A stretch of 64,000 bases of DNA from positions 2,046,001 through 2,110,000 of the forward strand of contig JBBMOL010000101.1 in NCBI GenBank assembly GCA_037954665.1. Direction: 5' to 3'. Both the position numbers and the translations under genes were made by a program. The DNA comes from Laguncularia racemosa. Lineage: Eukaryota; Streptophyta; Magnoliopsida; Myrtales; Combretaceae. Below, piece by piece: positions 12,507 to 24,895 of the stretch. Below the pieces are notes generated by a model. It saw nothing but the letters and a program-made list of their open reading frames with translations. It was not told the DNA's origin and did no database searches. Each line of letters starts with the position of its first letter. Position 1 is the first letter of the stretch.

Positions 12507-12937
12507 AGGTGTATAAACAAGTTAAGTTGAGATAATATAGTACTGAATTTGAACTTGCGTTCGAGCTTGAGCTCAATTTAGGATTTCAATGCTCGAGCTC
12601 AACTTAAACTCAATTGAGCTTAGAATTTTGAGCTCAAACTCAACTTGAAAATTTAAAATGCAAACTTGACTTGATTAAGCTCAATTTATCTAAAAATATA
12701 TATTTTATTATAATAATACTAATATGTAAACTTGACTTGAATTTGATTAATATCTATACTTGACTGGAGATCAACTAGGCTTGCGAGTTAGTCAAGTTAA
12801 ATGTTATGAAACTCGAGCCCAACCTGATTAACTACTTGAATGGCTCAAGCTTGAGCTTAACTCAACTATTATTGAGTAAATATCAAACCGAATTCAAGTA
12901 GCTAATGAATGGTTTGATTCGTTTGCATCTCTAGTTA
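12507..12937. mobile_element. Non-autonomous DNA element rich in GAGCTC words
   Basis: The left end TAGGTGTATAAACAAGTTAA and the reverse complement of the right end (CTAGAGATGCAAACGAATCA) form an imperfect inverted terminus. The interior is packed with CTCGAGCTCAA-type words in both orientations. It resembles the fragment at 1-350. A hAT or related MITE is likely, but the class is inferred from termini only. Confidence 0.45.
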
Positions 12938-13809
12938 AAATTTTAGGATGTGTAAAGACTGACTTAAAAAAAAGAAAAGAAAAGAAAGAGTGGAGGTGTA
13001 TATAACTTCTAAAGTTTTCAAGGAGTATCTATCTAATTTTGGCTTTTAATCATTACAAATATGAAAAAAAAAAATCTTCCCATAAAGAGCAAAAGAATAT
13101 ATAGAAGCACATTTGCCTGACTGGTTTTCTCATTACATTTGCCTGATTGGTTTTGTCGTTTCTTTTTGATGCACATATTTAGCTTTTCTTTTTTAATTAA
13201 AATTTGCACATTATTAATTTATTTATATGGTATGGTGTGTTAATATCATTAAAGATTAAATTTAAGAAAAGGCAAAAGGTTAGGTGTATGTCTTGAAACT
13301 TTATCCGTAGCAAAGTGTTTTTTTTTTTTAATCTAAGAGTATATACATAAATGTTATCTATTTGGTGTGTAATGCTCCCGCATTGCAAGCGTAAAGTAAC
13401 TTCGCTTCTTGATGAGAAAAACAGTAAACACCAAATACGACCACATACGTTGCATATAATGACATTCAATCTTATATTCTAGAAAATAATTACAATTAAA
13501 TACACCCACTATGTTCTAAAATTAAAAATAATATGGATCATTCATGAAGCTATTTATTATTTTCAATCAACACTATTATATTACTAAGATAGTTAGCATT
13601 TTTCTGATTTACAATAGAAATTTTGAAAGCCTCTAGCATATAGCTTCATTTTACGAATTCATCTCCATCAATATTGATGCCAATTGGAGAGGCTTGCAAT
13701 AAAAAATTTAAAAAATGCAACTTTAGTGATAAAAATAATCTTACATATAGTATAAAATCTACTATAAAAAGAAAAGAAATAAAAGACATGTTGGGTAAAG
13801 ATCAAGACA

Positions 13810-13849
<40 letters not shown>

Positions 13850-15072
13850 ACAAAGAGGAATAAAAATAGATATATACTACACTCTTTTATATCTTCATAT
13901 ATATGTTGGGTTAAGTAAAACGAGTAGCCCGTTCGTGGTCCATGATGCATTATTATTATCTTCAAAGACATTACTAATGCCTTCGTCTTGTCTTTTGAAC
14001 CTAAAACCTCTTGAACCTGATGTCCTTATGACAGCATGAAGAGCCAATCCACAATGCAAAGCATGTAGCATTGAGCAATTATTTTCATCCCTATAGCATC
14101 TGATGAACACATTAAAACTGCAGTGCATATCTGCATTTCTACAATGAAGCCTATGATCTACTTTGCCATTATATCGAGGCTCTTACATGATTCATAAGAT
14201 CACACTAAGGTTCATCAGTCTCTATGACATGAAAGCCTTCATGACATGCCAACAAAAATGCTTTGCTAAATCTTATATTTGCTACATCTTATACAATCAT
14301 TATCCAAAACCGATTCTGTTCTTTATAATATTTAAAAGCTCTCAAAGTTTTCACATATTGATGACAATTTTCCTCTACTTTAATGGTTTTCAAATATGGC
14401 ATCTGTCATTTAAGCACCTATGTATGCCTTCCTAATAATTTAAAGTTTACAACTTTCGACATAGGGACATATGTATAAATTACCTGCAACAAACCCATTG
14501 TTCCACCAATGCTCTATCACACACTTTCTTTCTCTCTTTCCCTATCTCTATCTCATGGAAAAAAAAGAAGAAGGTGAAAATGTCTCTTCTTTCCCATTCT
14601 GTTTTTGCCCAATAGCTTACTCTACATTACATAATCAACCAATTCAATCAAATTCCCAATGAAAACCGGCACCTTTTCAGTAGCAAGTAATAAAAGTTCG
14701 ACCACTCAATAACACCAACAGCAAACACAAATTATTCCACTAATCCAAGGAAATTTCCATCAAAATGTTGAACTTTTTTTTCCTTTTATTTTATCTAGGA
14801 AAAAAATGTTCAAATATGCAAGATCACAAGCACCTTTAAAACATCAAATAATTTATGAATTCAACAAAAGTAGAAAAAGCACACAAAACATAGTGAAAAT
14901 TGAATAGACATACTCATAATCACCTTTCATGCATCCAATCATCTATGAGTTATTAATCTCTCAACTAGTTCATCCACATTCCACTAAGAATAATTAGAAC
15001 TTTGTATAAATCATTTTTCAATTTGGAAATACAGAATAATAAACACCTTCAACATATTAGTGAATCCCAAAA
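12938..15072. other. Intergenic DNA with a long (AT)n microsatellite
   Basis: The (AT)n tract at about 13813-13845 is the main simple repeat. Around 13895-14130 the minus strand has a frame with reasonable amino-acid composition but no recognised domain and no convincing partner exon. The part 14160-15060 gives no convincing gene. Confidence 0.4.
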
Positions 15073-15564
15073 GGGTAAATTACAAAGAGATAACCTATAT
15101 ATATATTTTTTGTATCAATAATAAATAATGACACATATTGATACACTGTTGGTTGTTCAATTGTTTTCATTTTTTCCTTTTTTTTTATTTTCTTCAATTT
15201 TTTATATTTTTTAATTAAATTATATAATTTACTAATATTATTTTATTTAATTAATTATTTACCAACTGGTAGAATATTGACATATGCATTGGTTGTTCAA
15301 TTGTTTTCATTTCTTTTTTATTTTTTCGTTTTTCCCTTTATTTTTATTTTCCATAATTTTTATATATTTTTTAATTAAATTATATAATTTACAAATATTA
15401 TTTAATTTAATTAATCATTTACTAACTAGTAGAATATTGACATATGTCATTATTTATTGTTGACAAAAAATTAAAAAACACGTCACCTTTTTGTTAAAAA
15501 ATAAAATGCAAGTAACCTTTTTAGAAATGACTCAAATCACTGGTTATCTTTTTGTAATTTACCC
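15073..15564. mobile_element. MITE with GGGTAAATTACAA termini and an internal duplication
   Basis: The left end GGGTAAATTACAAAGAGATA matches the reverse complement of the right end, GGGTAAATTACAAAAAGATA. Further inside, AATAAATAATGACACAT mirrors ATGTCATTATTTATT. The centre holds an imperfect tandem duplication of about 140 bp beginning with TTGGTTGTTCAATTGTTTTC at 15149 and 15289. This is a non-autonomous element. CCAAAA occurs near both ends, so the exact border is uncertain by a few bases. Confidence 0.6.
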
Positions 15565-16129
15565 ATCCAAAAATACTATTTCTTCCCTTAGTTTAAGCAT
15601 ATTCTACTAAAAGAACAAAACTTTGAACCCAAATAGAAGAAAATTGAACACTTATCAAAATAATAAACCTGTTAACAAGATCAATACTCAAAACATCAAT
15701 ATCAATACCACCATCAAAACCACGACTTCTTCTCACTTCACTATCACTTTCTTCACCTTCCTCAACCCCTTTCAATTTAAACCAAACTAGGTCTTTCCTT
15801 GAAACACAAAAATATTTACCAGCTATCACCTTACCATACTTTAACTTCTTAAAACTTTACATCACTGATTTTTTTATTCTTTACTCAAATGGGATTTTTT
15901 CCAAGGACTTGGATTGTAACCTTAGGGTGTGTTTGGTCATCATTTTTTATGAAAAAACAAAACACCTAATGTTGGGCAAAGCATCAACTTAGACGAGAGA
16001 GAGAGAGAGAGAGAGAGTACCTAGTTGAAAAAGAAGAGAAAGTAAAATAAAAAAAACTAGTGCAATGAAAGTAAATGGTATGCTATGACAATAAAATATG
16101 CTACTTAGTTCATTATAGATGTAAAACAT
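15565..16129. other. Intergenic DNA with (GA)n tract
   Basis: A GAGAGA tract lies at about 15996-16017. A minus-strand frame around 15670-15860 has plausible protein-like composition (CVSRKDLVWFKLKGVEEGEE), but no start, flanking exon or homologue is recognised. It is left unannotated as a gene. Confidence 0.35.
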
Positions 16130-17200
16130 GATGCCATCAGGTTGAATTTGACATGGGTTTTATAAAACCTAAACCTGATCTACTAAATTATATGGCTATT
16201 CATTACCTACTCCAAAACCCTATAAGGTCTTTATTTAATACCTAAAACTCCTCTATTATGAGTACTATAAATCTATGACCCGACCTACTAACTTGCTATT
16301 AAAATTTGTGTGCGATATCTTTATGTAAAATAAAGAGATAAGATGTTATCAAAATTCTTACAATTAGTTTTTATCATTAATAGAAATAGATACTAGGATT
16401 AAAGCAATAACACATTATATGATAATATAAATTATTTATAGGAAAACTATATTAAATATGACTATCTATAATTGTAATTTTCATAAAATAATCTTATAGA
16501 GATATTATTAAATCACACTTAAAAACTTAAAGTTCAATGGAATAAATTTTATTAAATCACAGTTGAAAGTTTTTGCAATAAGAAGTTCAATATATTATAT
16601 AGACATTCATCCAAATTCTAAATTAAACAATGCTCAACTCATCGAGCATATATTCTTGCAAGTTTATAACATAATTAACTAAATTTCAAAAACTAACTAA
16701 AGTTCATTCTATCATCTTCCTAAAAATTCATAAAAATTAATTGATGTTTAGATCATTCTCTTCTTCATTTATATCCATATCTAAAAAGAGGGAAAAAATT
16801 CCATTAAGTAGATTAGAACAAAATACGAGATTGAGGGATGTAGATGTAGATATAGTTGGAAAGTGGGAATAATGAGACTAAACAATAGAAATATGATTAG
16901 GGTTTCTTAGACTTTAACAAATCAAATGAAAAAATAGTCTTCTTTAGAGTGATGTGACAAGTTAGTAAGTTACATTCCTTAATTTTTAAAATTTGACTTT
17001 GAAAATATTATTATTTAACATTTTTTTAGTGGGCTGGGTTTCCCATCAATTTTTTTTTTAAACTCGAAACCTGACCCTATAGGATTTTGAAGTAATATCT
17101 AAACTCATCCAAAAACCCTATAGGGTAATTAATAAGGGGAATGGGTCAAGTTCCCTATAATGACCCACCGGGTGGCATCCTTAATATTGATGGTAAAAAT
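16130..17200. mobile_element. Probable non-autonomous DNA transposon, about 1.07 kb
   Basis: GATGCCATCAGGTTGAAT near the left end matches, inverted, GACCCACCGGGTGGCATC near the right end. Inside, AAAACCCTATAAGGTC on the left mirrors CCTATAGGATTTTG and CCCTATAGGGT on the right. There is no transposase frame. The borders are approximate. Confidence 0.4.
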
Positions 17201-19723
17201 TCGTCTAGTTGGATAATGGGCTTAGACTACCTACAAAAATAAAACATGACTAGTTTTGGTGTTGGAGTTTCCTTTAGTGTTGCCACTTGAATGATTAAAT
17301 CAATTTGTATGTAATGAAGATAAGAATGACCTAGAGTTTAAGAGTAGTAATTTAGATATGTTCTCATGCCTTTACCTACATTGGTGGAGTTAATTATAAG
17401 TTGACTGAGTGATGGTTCTTATCATTTACGACTTGATGTGAACCTCTTTAGATAAGGAGTTTAATGTAATTTTGAATAGATCAAAATATGATTGGTATAA
17501 TAACTTCTGCATTAAACGTCCTTTCTCATTTAATGCTTTGCATATTTTGGGAGCTTCGGGTGCTTGTCTTTTCAAACCCATCTCTCACCAAGCCTTTCAT
17601 CAATATTTGGCCTTCTTGGGCTTTTAGGCCCACATCTAAAATCAGCTATCAATAGTAGGGAATAGAAATTTTCTAAAAAAAGAAAACACAATTAATGGAA
17701 GATGAGGTTGGGTAGTTTGTATAAATTTACTATGACATCCATTTCGTTATTCTTATGGCAGTAAATAACATAAATTTTTTAGGGGTATATAATGAAATTC
17801 CATTGAGAAAAAAATTAAGGCACCAATAGTGGTTCTTACCACTTAAATAATATAAATTATGTATGAAATAAAAATAAACAGCTCTATTTTCAATCCTATT
17901 TAGATTTTAACCAATAATGTCTTTATCTTAAAATAGTTTTCCTCCATAGTAAACCTAAAAAACTAGCAATTCACATGGCATATTTTGTGGAAGTAACCCA
18001 ACAATGATCATCTCCCTCACATTTTCCCATGAAATACAACATTCAATAGTTGACATTCATTTTTCATCATGCACCTTAGTTTGTGTTGATGAAATTTAAT
18101 AAGGAGTCATTAATTAAATTTGGAATCCTAGGCAGCCATTTGAGTTTGAATACAAATACAATAATAATTACACCTTCAAAGAAACATAAGACTTCATATT
18201 TCAGTTTCTTTCCAGCAATTCCAAACGATAGTTCAAACTCCAAATTTTTGAAAAATAAAAGGATGAATCCATTGGTGCGAAATCTTCGAACTCTGATGAC
18301 GAAGAAGAAAGAGGATACCTTTTTTGCACTCTCTATTTTACTTAATTGTATTTACATTCGTATTTGAGAAAAAAAAAATCATATTCTTTGTCAGTTCGAT
18401 TGTGTAGAAAGCTAATGCCCTTTGGGTAGATTTTTCATTCTCTTATCTATTTGCACTTTCAAGTGAGGAGAAAACAAAGGCTGCATCATCAATTGATGGA
18501 GTCTTAAAGTCAATCATAACAAGGAGCTTGACGGTGAAAAAGAGTCCCTTGAGTCTTTATAGTTGGACATGTAACATAGCTTCTTATATTGTTGAAGGTG
18601 GGAATCTTAACAATTAGATTCGTATTGCTAAATTTATACCTTTAGTTCGGATTATTAGGATGCAAATTCTCCGCTCCACTTTGAAGTTTTAACTCATTAT
18701 TCATAAGTTATTCATGACTAATTATATAGTAAGGTTCTAACTCATTAAAACCAAAAGTTTTTCACGTAAGAACATAAAATGGCTTGTCATATTGGAATTT
18801 GGTTCATTAAATGGAGGTTTCATATCAAATTGATTCACATACTATAATGTTTACTTTATTGTGTTCTTGACGAAATTTCAAATTTTTTTACCTTAATTGG
18901 GAAAAGTACGAACAATCTTCATAATATAATAAATTTGCAAAATTCACATGTAATATCATGTATATAGCGCACATTCTTAAAAAAAATATAAAATTTATTT
19001 CGCATGCCATTAGTTGACAATTTGAATGTCAATAAACTAGAGAAAAAAACATTTTAGTTTATGAAAATTGTACATTATATAAGATTTTCCAAGTAAAATC
19101 TTTTTGTATATCTATTAAAATAATTATATGTATAATTTTCCTTTTTGCCAAAATTATATGCAAAATTGATATTACACAAATTTCATTGAATTGTTTATGA
19201 CAATTAATATAGTTGTCTGTATACATATTGCTATGTTTATTTATTTATTTATTTATTTTTTCATATAATGCGAGTACATCATTTATTAGTATATAATAAA
19301 AGCAAAATAAAACAAATTAATCACCTATTCCTCTAATTGATGCTTGTCCAGTTTAATGAATTGCTAATACATCTACGTTGGAGTTTAACTCAACCTTCAG
19401 CTAGTGGATTCTAAGGCATTGGTTATTTCTTAAGATCAATAGTAATTTTCTCTTCGTGATGAATACACAATAGTCGTATGCTTGCCAATGGATTAATTGA
19501 GGCAACTGTAACTTTGATTGAAAACGATTATGTTTTAGTTGGTCCCAGTAGAACAAAAGGTAAAAGCAAAAAACACCTCTCATGGAAGCTTAGAGGAGGG
19601 CATCTCTCTTTTCTTAATGCAACAGTTTGTTTTCTTCCGGTCAATTAAATCTAAATTTAATAGGACAAAAATTAAATAATAAAAAATTACAAAAAAATTT
19701 AGAAAAAAGGGCTTTGAATTTAT

Positions 19724-19754
<31 letters not shown>

Positions 19755-20600
19755 ACTTTGTCAAGCATGCGCTTGAAGGTTTAGGTTTGTAAATTACTTC
19801 CATGTTGGGGCCTCCATCTATTCATTGTTATAGCTATCCAACATTGCATGGGTTGATGTTAGATCTATTGACGTGGACATGACAATTAATAGGGTATCCC
19901 TTAGGTCCTTGAACTCATACATGAGACAATATCATGTTTTTCTTTGCATAAATAGTACAAATGTAGACTCATAAATACATGCTTTATAAATTTAGGTCTC
20001 TTTGCATAAATAGTATAAGTTTAGGGCCTTCTTTTGAAATTTTCTTTTGCAAATTTTGAAATCAAGCATAAATTTACTATTTTTTAAAATGAGTTGGTTG
20101 ATAACTAATTGGTTTTATAATGTATGTGGGTAAAGTATACATGTTTACAACGTAATATAGGACTTGTTACTAGGTTGAAGCTTGCTAATTGAATAAATCC
20201 TATATGTTTACTTGGAAATAGATTATTTTTGAAGAATGTAGATATAACCAGCTGTACATAAAGTTTTAATTGTATTTATATTAATCTAGTAATATATAGG
20301 ATGTTAAAGTCCACTTATATAAAAAAGTGATCACACACAAATCAAATGAAATCACACCAATTAAGTGCTTCAAGATTTAGCTACTTATACATTAATCATT
20401 ATCGATGTTAACCAAGAGAGAGATTATGCATGACTGCTATAATGAAGAAGATGAAGTCATTACATTAAAACTGAATGTGAGATTTGACATGGCTTTCAAA
20501 AGGGAAGGGACCAATAGGGTTTTAGATCAGTGTATGAAAAAATGTAGTTCAAGCTTAACATTCAAGCCATATCTGTATAATAGTTGCTATTATCAATAAG
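17201..20600. other. AT-rich intergenic DNA, no gene recognised
   Basis: The largest open frames (18083-18367 plus, 20405-20599 plus) show no motif. An (AT)n tract lies at 19724-19749. A phrase around CTTTGCATAAATAGTA is duplicated at about 19943 and 19999. Nothing else is supported. Confidence 0.4.
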
Positions 20601-22020
20601 CAAAATCTCATAAATTAAGGATAGACCCGCATGCTTGTAACACCAATCCTTGTAAAACATTTAACATTCAAGCACATATTTAGTGAGCATAGTCAATAAC
20701 ATGGTAATTAGTCTAAGCACTTCCCAAATCAATTCACTATATCATAAATCATGCATCAAGCAACCATAATAATTCATCATTTTACCAAGTCATGTGATTT
20801 ACTTAAGTAAAGCCATAATAACTCTTACATAACATGTAAATAGTTATATAACTTTATGGCCATTATGTGCAACACGAAGAGATAAGTGATGCTCACTTGA
20901 ACCTCTAATGCCTCTAGAAATGTCCTCAAGTGCTCCTAAACTCAAGTATCCTCTGTTAACTTCCTCAGGATCACCTATGATACACAAAAGATTCCTAAAA
21001 TTACTCTATGTCTCAAAATGAGCAATTGAGCATAATTGAATATACTCAACTTTTCTCGACTATAATTTTTCTATTTCTTATCAAAGTTTTACATTTTATT
21101 TTATACCATTGTGAATTTTATTTTGAGAATTATTCAAATATCTTAAGATGAAAAACTGACCAGATTACTAAAACTTACAAAAATGCCCTTTTGTTCATTG
21201 ATTTGTCCTCATACTTTTGTAAACTTCGTTTTTAAGCCACAATATGCCAAATACTCAACTAATCATTTTATTTTCCATACTTTTCATGATTAGCCAATAG
21301 CTACATGATACCAAGGTAACACATCCAACTCATATACCTATAATTGAAACTCCTAATTAATCACCTAAACACCCAATTATCTCAATATTCATCAAATAAT
21401 GACTATTTATGCAATAAATACTAAAAGAACTCAAATAATTTCACTAAATTTGTATAGATGTACAAAAATATAAAATTTAAAACTACATGTTTGGAAGTTA
21501 ATTTCTTTCATTTATTATTTTTGCAAAAACTCCCCTTTTACCCTTTAAAATAGCTTAAATAAATAATTTTGCAAGAAAATTTAGAAGAAAAAAAATGTTT
21601 TAATCATATTTGACCTTTCCATAAATAACATATATTCAACTCATTAATTTATTTAAATAAAAACTATTTATTTCATTAAATTTCAAAAAACTAATAGTTT
21701 TAAGAAAATATACACAATAAATAATTAACACATAGTTTTTAAAAAATAGAATTATATTTATAAACTATATATATTTAGTAAGACGCATACCAAAAACAAA
21801 GTGGAGACTGCATCATTTGGATTTAAAAAAAAATTATTTTAAATTTGTCTAATATGAAGCTTTAAAGAAGAACCCTACACCATAACACCTTAAATTAAAT
21901 TTCTAAATATACCACATGATTATACATGTAAAAATGACTTATAATACCAAAAAATTATAAATTCACAAAATGATTTGATATTTAATAAAACAGTTAAAAA
22001 ATATACAAGTGGGGTGGAGC
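20601..22020. other. Possible old LTR-like or repeat sequence
   Basis: The part 20600-21080 has the irregular, moderately AT-rich composition of plant LTRs, and the remainder is AT-rich. No paired LTR, primer-binding site or target duplication was found, so no element is called. Confidence 0.25.
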
Positions 22021-23599
22021 GAAGCGAGTAGTTGACGGTAGCCTTCTAACACTTTGTTGGCAATAACGCGGTTTCTAAAGCCTAAAATTGGGAATAGGCA
22101 TTTCTTTTCAAATTGAATCTAAAGTAGTAGCACCATGTTTGGGGCTTCAAACTTCGGGGAATTGGTTGGGTTATGCCTCATGTGGAATGGAGTTGGGAGT
22201 TAAGGGAGAGTGATGTCATCAATATGAGGTAACCTAGTTGTTTTGTTTGGTTCCTTTAATTGATATGGTTAGGCTTTTATAGCATTTGGTTGGATTTCCT
22301 ATTATAGATAATAATGAATTGCTATTCATAACTTAAACCTATGAATAGCTATTTATGCTCATCTCCACTAACTACCCTCTATCTTCTTCAACCTATCTTC
22401 TTCTTCTTCCCCATCATACCCACCTATGTCCACACCTAGCTAGAACTAGATCCATGCCACACCTACCACTATGAATACACACCACAACCACCACCACAAA
22501 CCATGCACCACCTTGACAAACATATACACTACCACCACAAACCTGTAAACTGCACACCACACAACCCACACACCATAGGCCATGCACCACCATAGATCTA
22601 TGAACCATGCATAACACGAACTACACACCATAGACCATGCACTACCATGAAAGAGAAAGAGTAAAGGGAGGGATAGGGACTAAATATGATAGAGAAATAG
22701 TTGAAAGAGAGATAGGTAGGGAGAGATAAGCAATGCTATAAAGATATAGAGGAAGGGGAAGAAGATAAGAAGGTAATATAGTTCTAGACACCCTATTTTT
22801 GCTCAATCTAGTTTATTATTCATTTATTTTTTTATATAAAGAATAAACAAAAAATAAAAAAGAAATAAATATAATTTGTTTACATAACATAATTGAGGCA
22901 TGGGCCAATGACTTGGTTGGAAAACACACACATGCACTACATTGCAGACTAGGGTTTGAATCATAGCAAGCGTAGTGCGTAAATTTTTTTTAAACAGTAG
23001 AAAACGTGTTTTAAATACACATTTTCTTCTTCCACCAAACAGTAGGAGATGTGTTTTGAACATATGTTTTTTACACTGTTCATCTTTTTCCTTGACTAAG
23101 CATGCTCTAACTCATGATTAGCTCACTTCTTATCTATTTTTGGCCCATTTTTTGATACCATTTCACCAAATTAATGGTGAAATCGTGTAGATCACATGAC
23201 ATACTACAAATTAAACTCATGAACACATCTTGATTCATTTATCTTATTGGTCAAAAATCAGTTCAAATATTTAGAAAAATAATGAATTCCACATATCACT
23301 TCGAATTTAAATTGCATGACTCAAATTCTTTATTGCAAATGGAAGCTTCCATAGACATCATCAAGTAAGAACGGGCATGTAGGGATTCTTTTTTACTAGT
23401 ATATTCATTTGAATTGCAACTAAATTTATTAAATCAAAGTCAAAAATCGATCAAAAATCCAAAAATGTTCCTCGGCCAAATATCCGCAAAGTCATGGTTG
23501 AGGGAACTTTCCATCTCTGATTCAAACTCCTACATTATAATAATTTTTTTAAGGTATCTCTTTAAAAAACTTATTTTCCTTTTTTTTTTTACAAGTTAG
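22021..23599. other. Intergenic DNA with a low-complexity CCA/ACC tract
   Basis: The part 22400-22660 repeats words such as ACCACCACAAACC, ACACACCAC and ACCATGCACCACC, which is low-complexity DNA that opens spurious frames on the minus strand. At 22990-23085 a unit of about 50 bp (AAACAGTAGAAAACGTGTTT, AAACAGTAGGAGATGTGTTT) is duplicated. No gene is seen. Confidence 0.4.
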
Positions 23600-24148
23600 A
23601 TTTTTTTTAGAAAAAGATATATATATATATATTTTACATAAAAATAAAAAAATTGACATTTTTTAATAATAAATGAATAAATAAATTTTTAGTCTCTATA
23701 ATAAAAATTTCTTTCTTTATTTTATATATTTTTAAAATTTAGAATCTATATGAACTATGATCAGTCTAATACTAAATAGCGGATACGTATGCACTTATGG
23801 AATGGCCTTAATAATTTTTTCTTTTATTAAACATTTTTTTAAAAGTAAATTTTAATTTTGAAAGGTTAAAGTTACAATCATAAGGTTTTAATATAATAGC
23901 CCTCGATTCCAAAATCTCTAGTTTTATTTAAATATTTTACACGGATTAGTAGCTAAATTAAGATCAATTTGCTCAATTAGTTTTAATTTAATATTTTTCT
24001 CTATCTCGATTAGGTAGCAACTCCTTTCTCTATAAATTAGATGAAAATAATTTTTTTTCTAATTTTAGTCGAGGATTTATATTAAATGAGCATATAGTTT
24101 AGTGTAAATCAAATTAAGAAAAAAATGAACTGGAATTTAGGCTCAATA
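23600..24148 (+). mobile_element. Relic D: 3' part of a Tat/Ogre-type LTR
   Basis: Diverged words match, in order, the 3' part of the LTRs of elements A and B: GAACTATGATCAGTC and GGATACGTATGCAC (GAACTATGGCTTG and GGTACGTAGGCAC in A), TAAGGTTTTAATATAATAGC, GTAGCAACTCC and TAGTCGAGGATTTATATTAA. The LTR ends at about 24148 in CTCAATA, immediately before a primer-binding-site relic. The left limit is approximate. Confidence 0.65.
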
Positions 24149-24151
24149 GGA

Positions 24152-24170
24152 TGGTGACTTCACTAAGGAC
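24152..24170 (+). promoter_or_regulatory. Relic D primer-binding site
   Basis: TGGTGACTTCACTAAGGAC stands two or three bases after the LTR end and differs at only a few positions from the primer-binding site of element B, TGGCGACTCCACTGGGGAC. The decayed positions are mostly transitions. Confidence 0.6.
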
Positions 24171-24895
24171 TCCTAAGTGGGCTAGCTACTTAAACCTTTC
24201 AAAAATAGATTTATTTTTCACAATTATTCGTTGAAGTTTTTATTTTTTTTTATTTTATTTATATAGTTGTACTGACTTTTGTTTATGCAGGATTTAGGAT
24301 TTATTTATTTTTGTCAATGTGTGTTAGATACGATTAGACTCGAGCTGTCTTAATACCTTAGGAGGAGAGTCATTGTGTAAGTTCTGAATGCAGTGGAATG
24401 ACCACTGCTCGGGGCTGATTAGGCTACCCCACTCAAGTTTTGACGTGACTTGTGAACCATTTCTTTGAAAATGAGTGAGGCTATAGAACTTGGAGACCTT
24501 TAGAACCTACCTAAATTGCATATAGTTTCATCAACCATAAAGTTACTACAACATTTAATTAAAGTTGCAACCCAATTAATGCTAGAGTGTCTTATAAATG
24601 ATTATGTAAACCCTTCTATATATATCTTGAATATATATTGTAAATAAACATTATACTATTTCCTTGTAAATACCTTTGTAAACAAGTTCCTTGTAAATAT
24701 ATTTCCCTGTATATTAGAATTATGATGTCAATACAGAGTCTTAATAGGGTTGCAACTTAATAAATGCTGTATTACTTTAATGATTCTTACATCTACATGT
24801 TGCCATACATTTCTTGATTACTTTTTTTTTTAAAAAAAGAAAAGATCAAACGGTGTATAAATATTACTCATGAAATTGATAATTGTCAGATCAAT
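24171..24895 (+). mobile_element. Relic D leader, cut by a solo LTR
   Basis: The leader matches those of A and B: a GTCATTGTGTAAG phrase, GATTAGGCTACCCCACTC, CATTTCTTTGAAAATG, GAGGCTATAGAACTTGG and AGAACCTACCT. It runs to the target duplication TCAAT at 24891-24895. The N-terminal part of ORF1 is missing. Confidence 0.6.

Noticed and set aside
13895..14128. Minus-strand open frame with protein-like composition
   Set aside because: No recognised domain, no start or splice partner that keeps a frame, and the (AT)n microsatellite follows directly. Kept out as unsupported.
14471..14662. Plus-strand open frame
   Set aside because: It lies in a pyrimidine-rich, low-complexity stretch with no motif or context.
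15593..15860. Minus-strand frame containing CVSRKDLVWFKLKGVEEGEE as a possible exon
   Set aside because: The composition is attractive, but I recognise no homologue. The upstream boundary has a stop without a convincing acceptor, and no downstream exon could be placed.
20601..21080. An LTR of a further retrotransposon
   Set aside because: The composition suggests it, but no termini, primer-binding site or partner LTR could be found.
22414..22631. Overlapping minus-strand frames rich in V, W, C and H
   Set aside because: They are produced by the CCA/ACC low-complexity tract.
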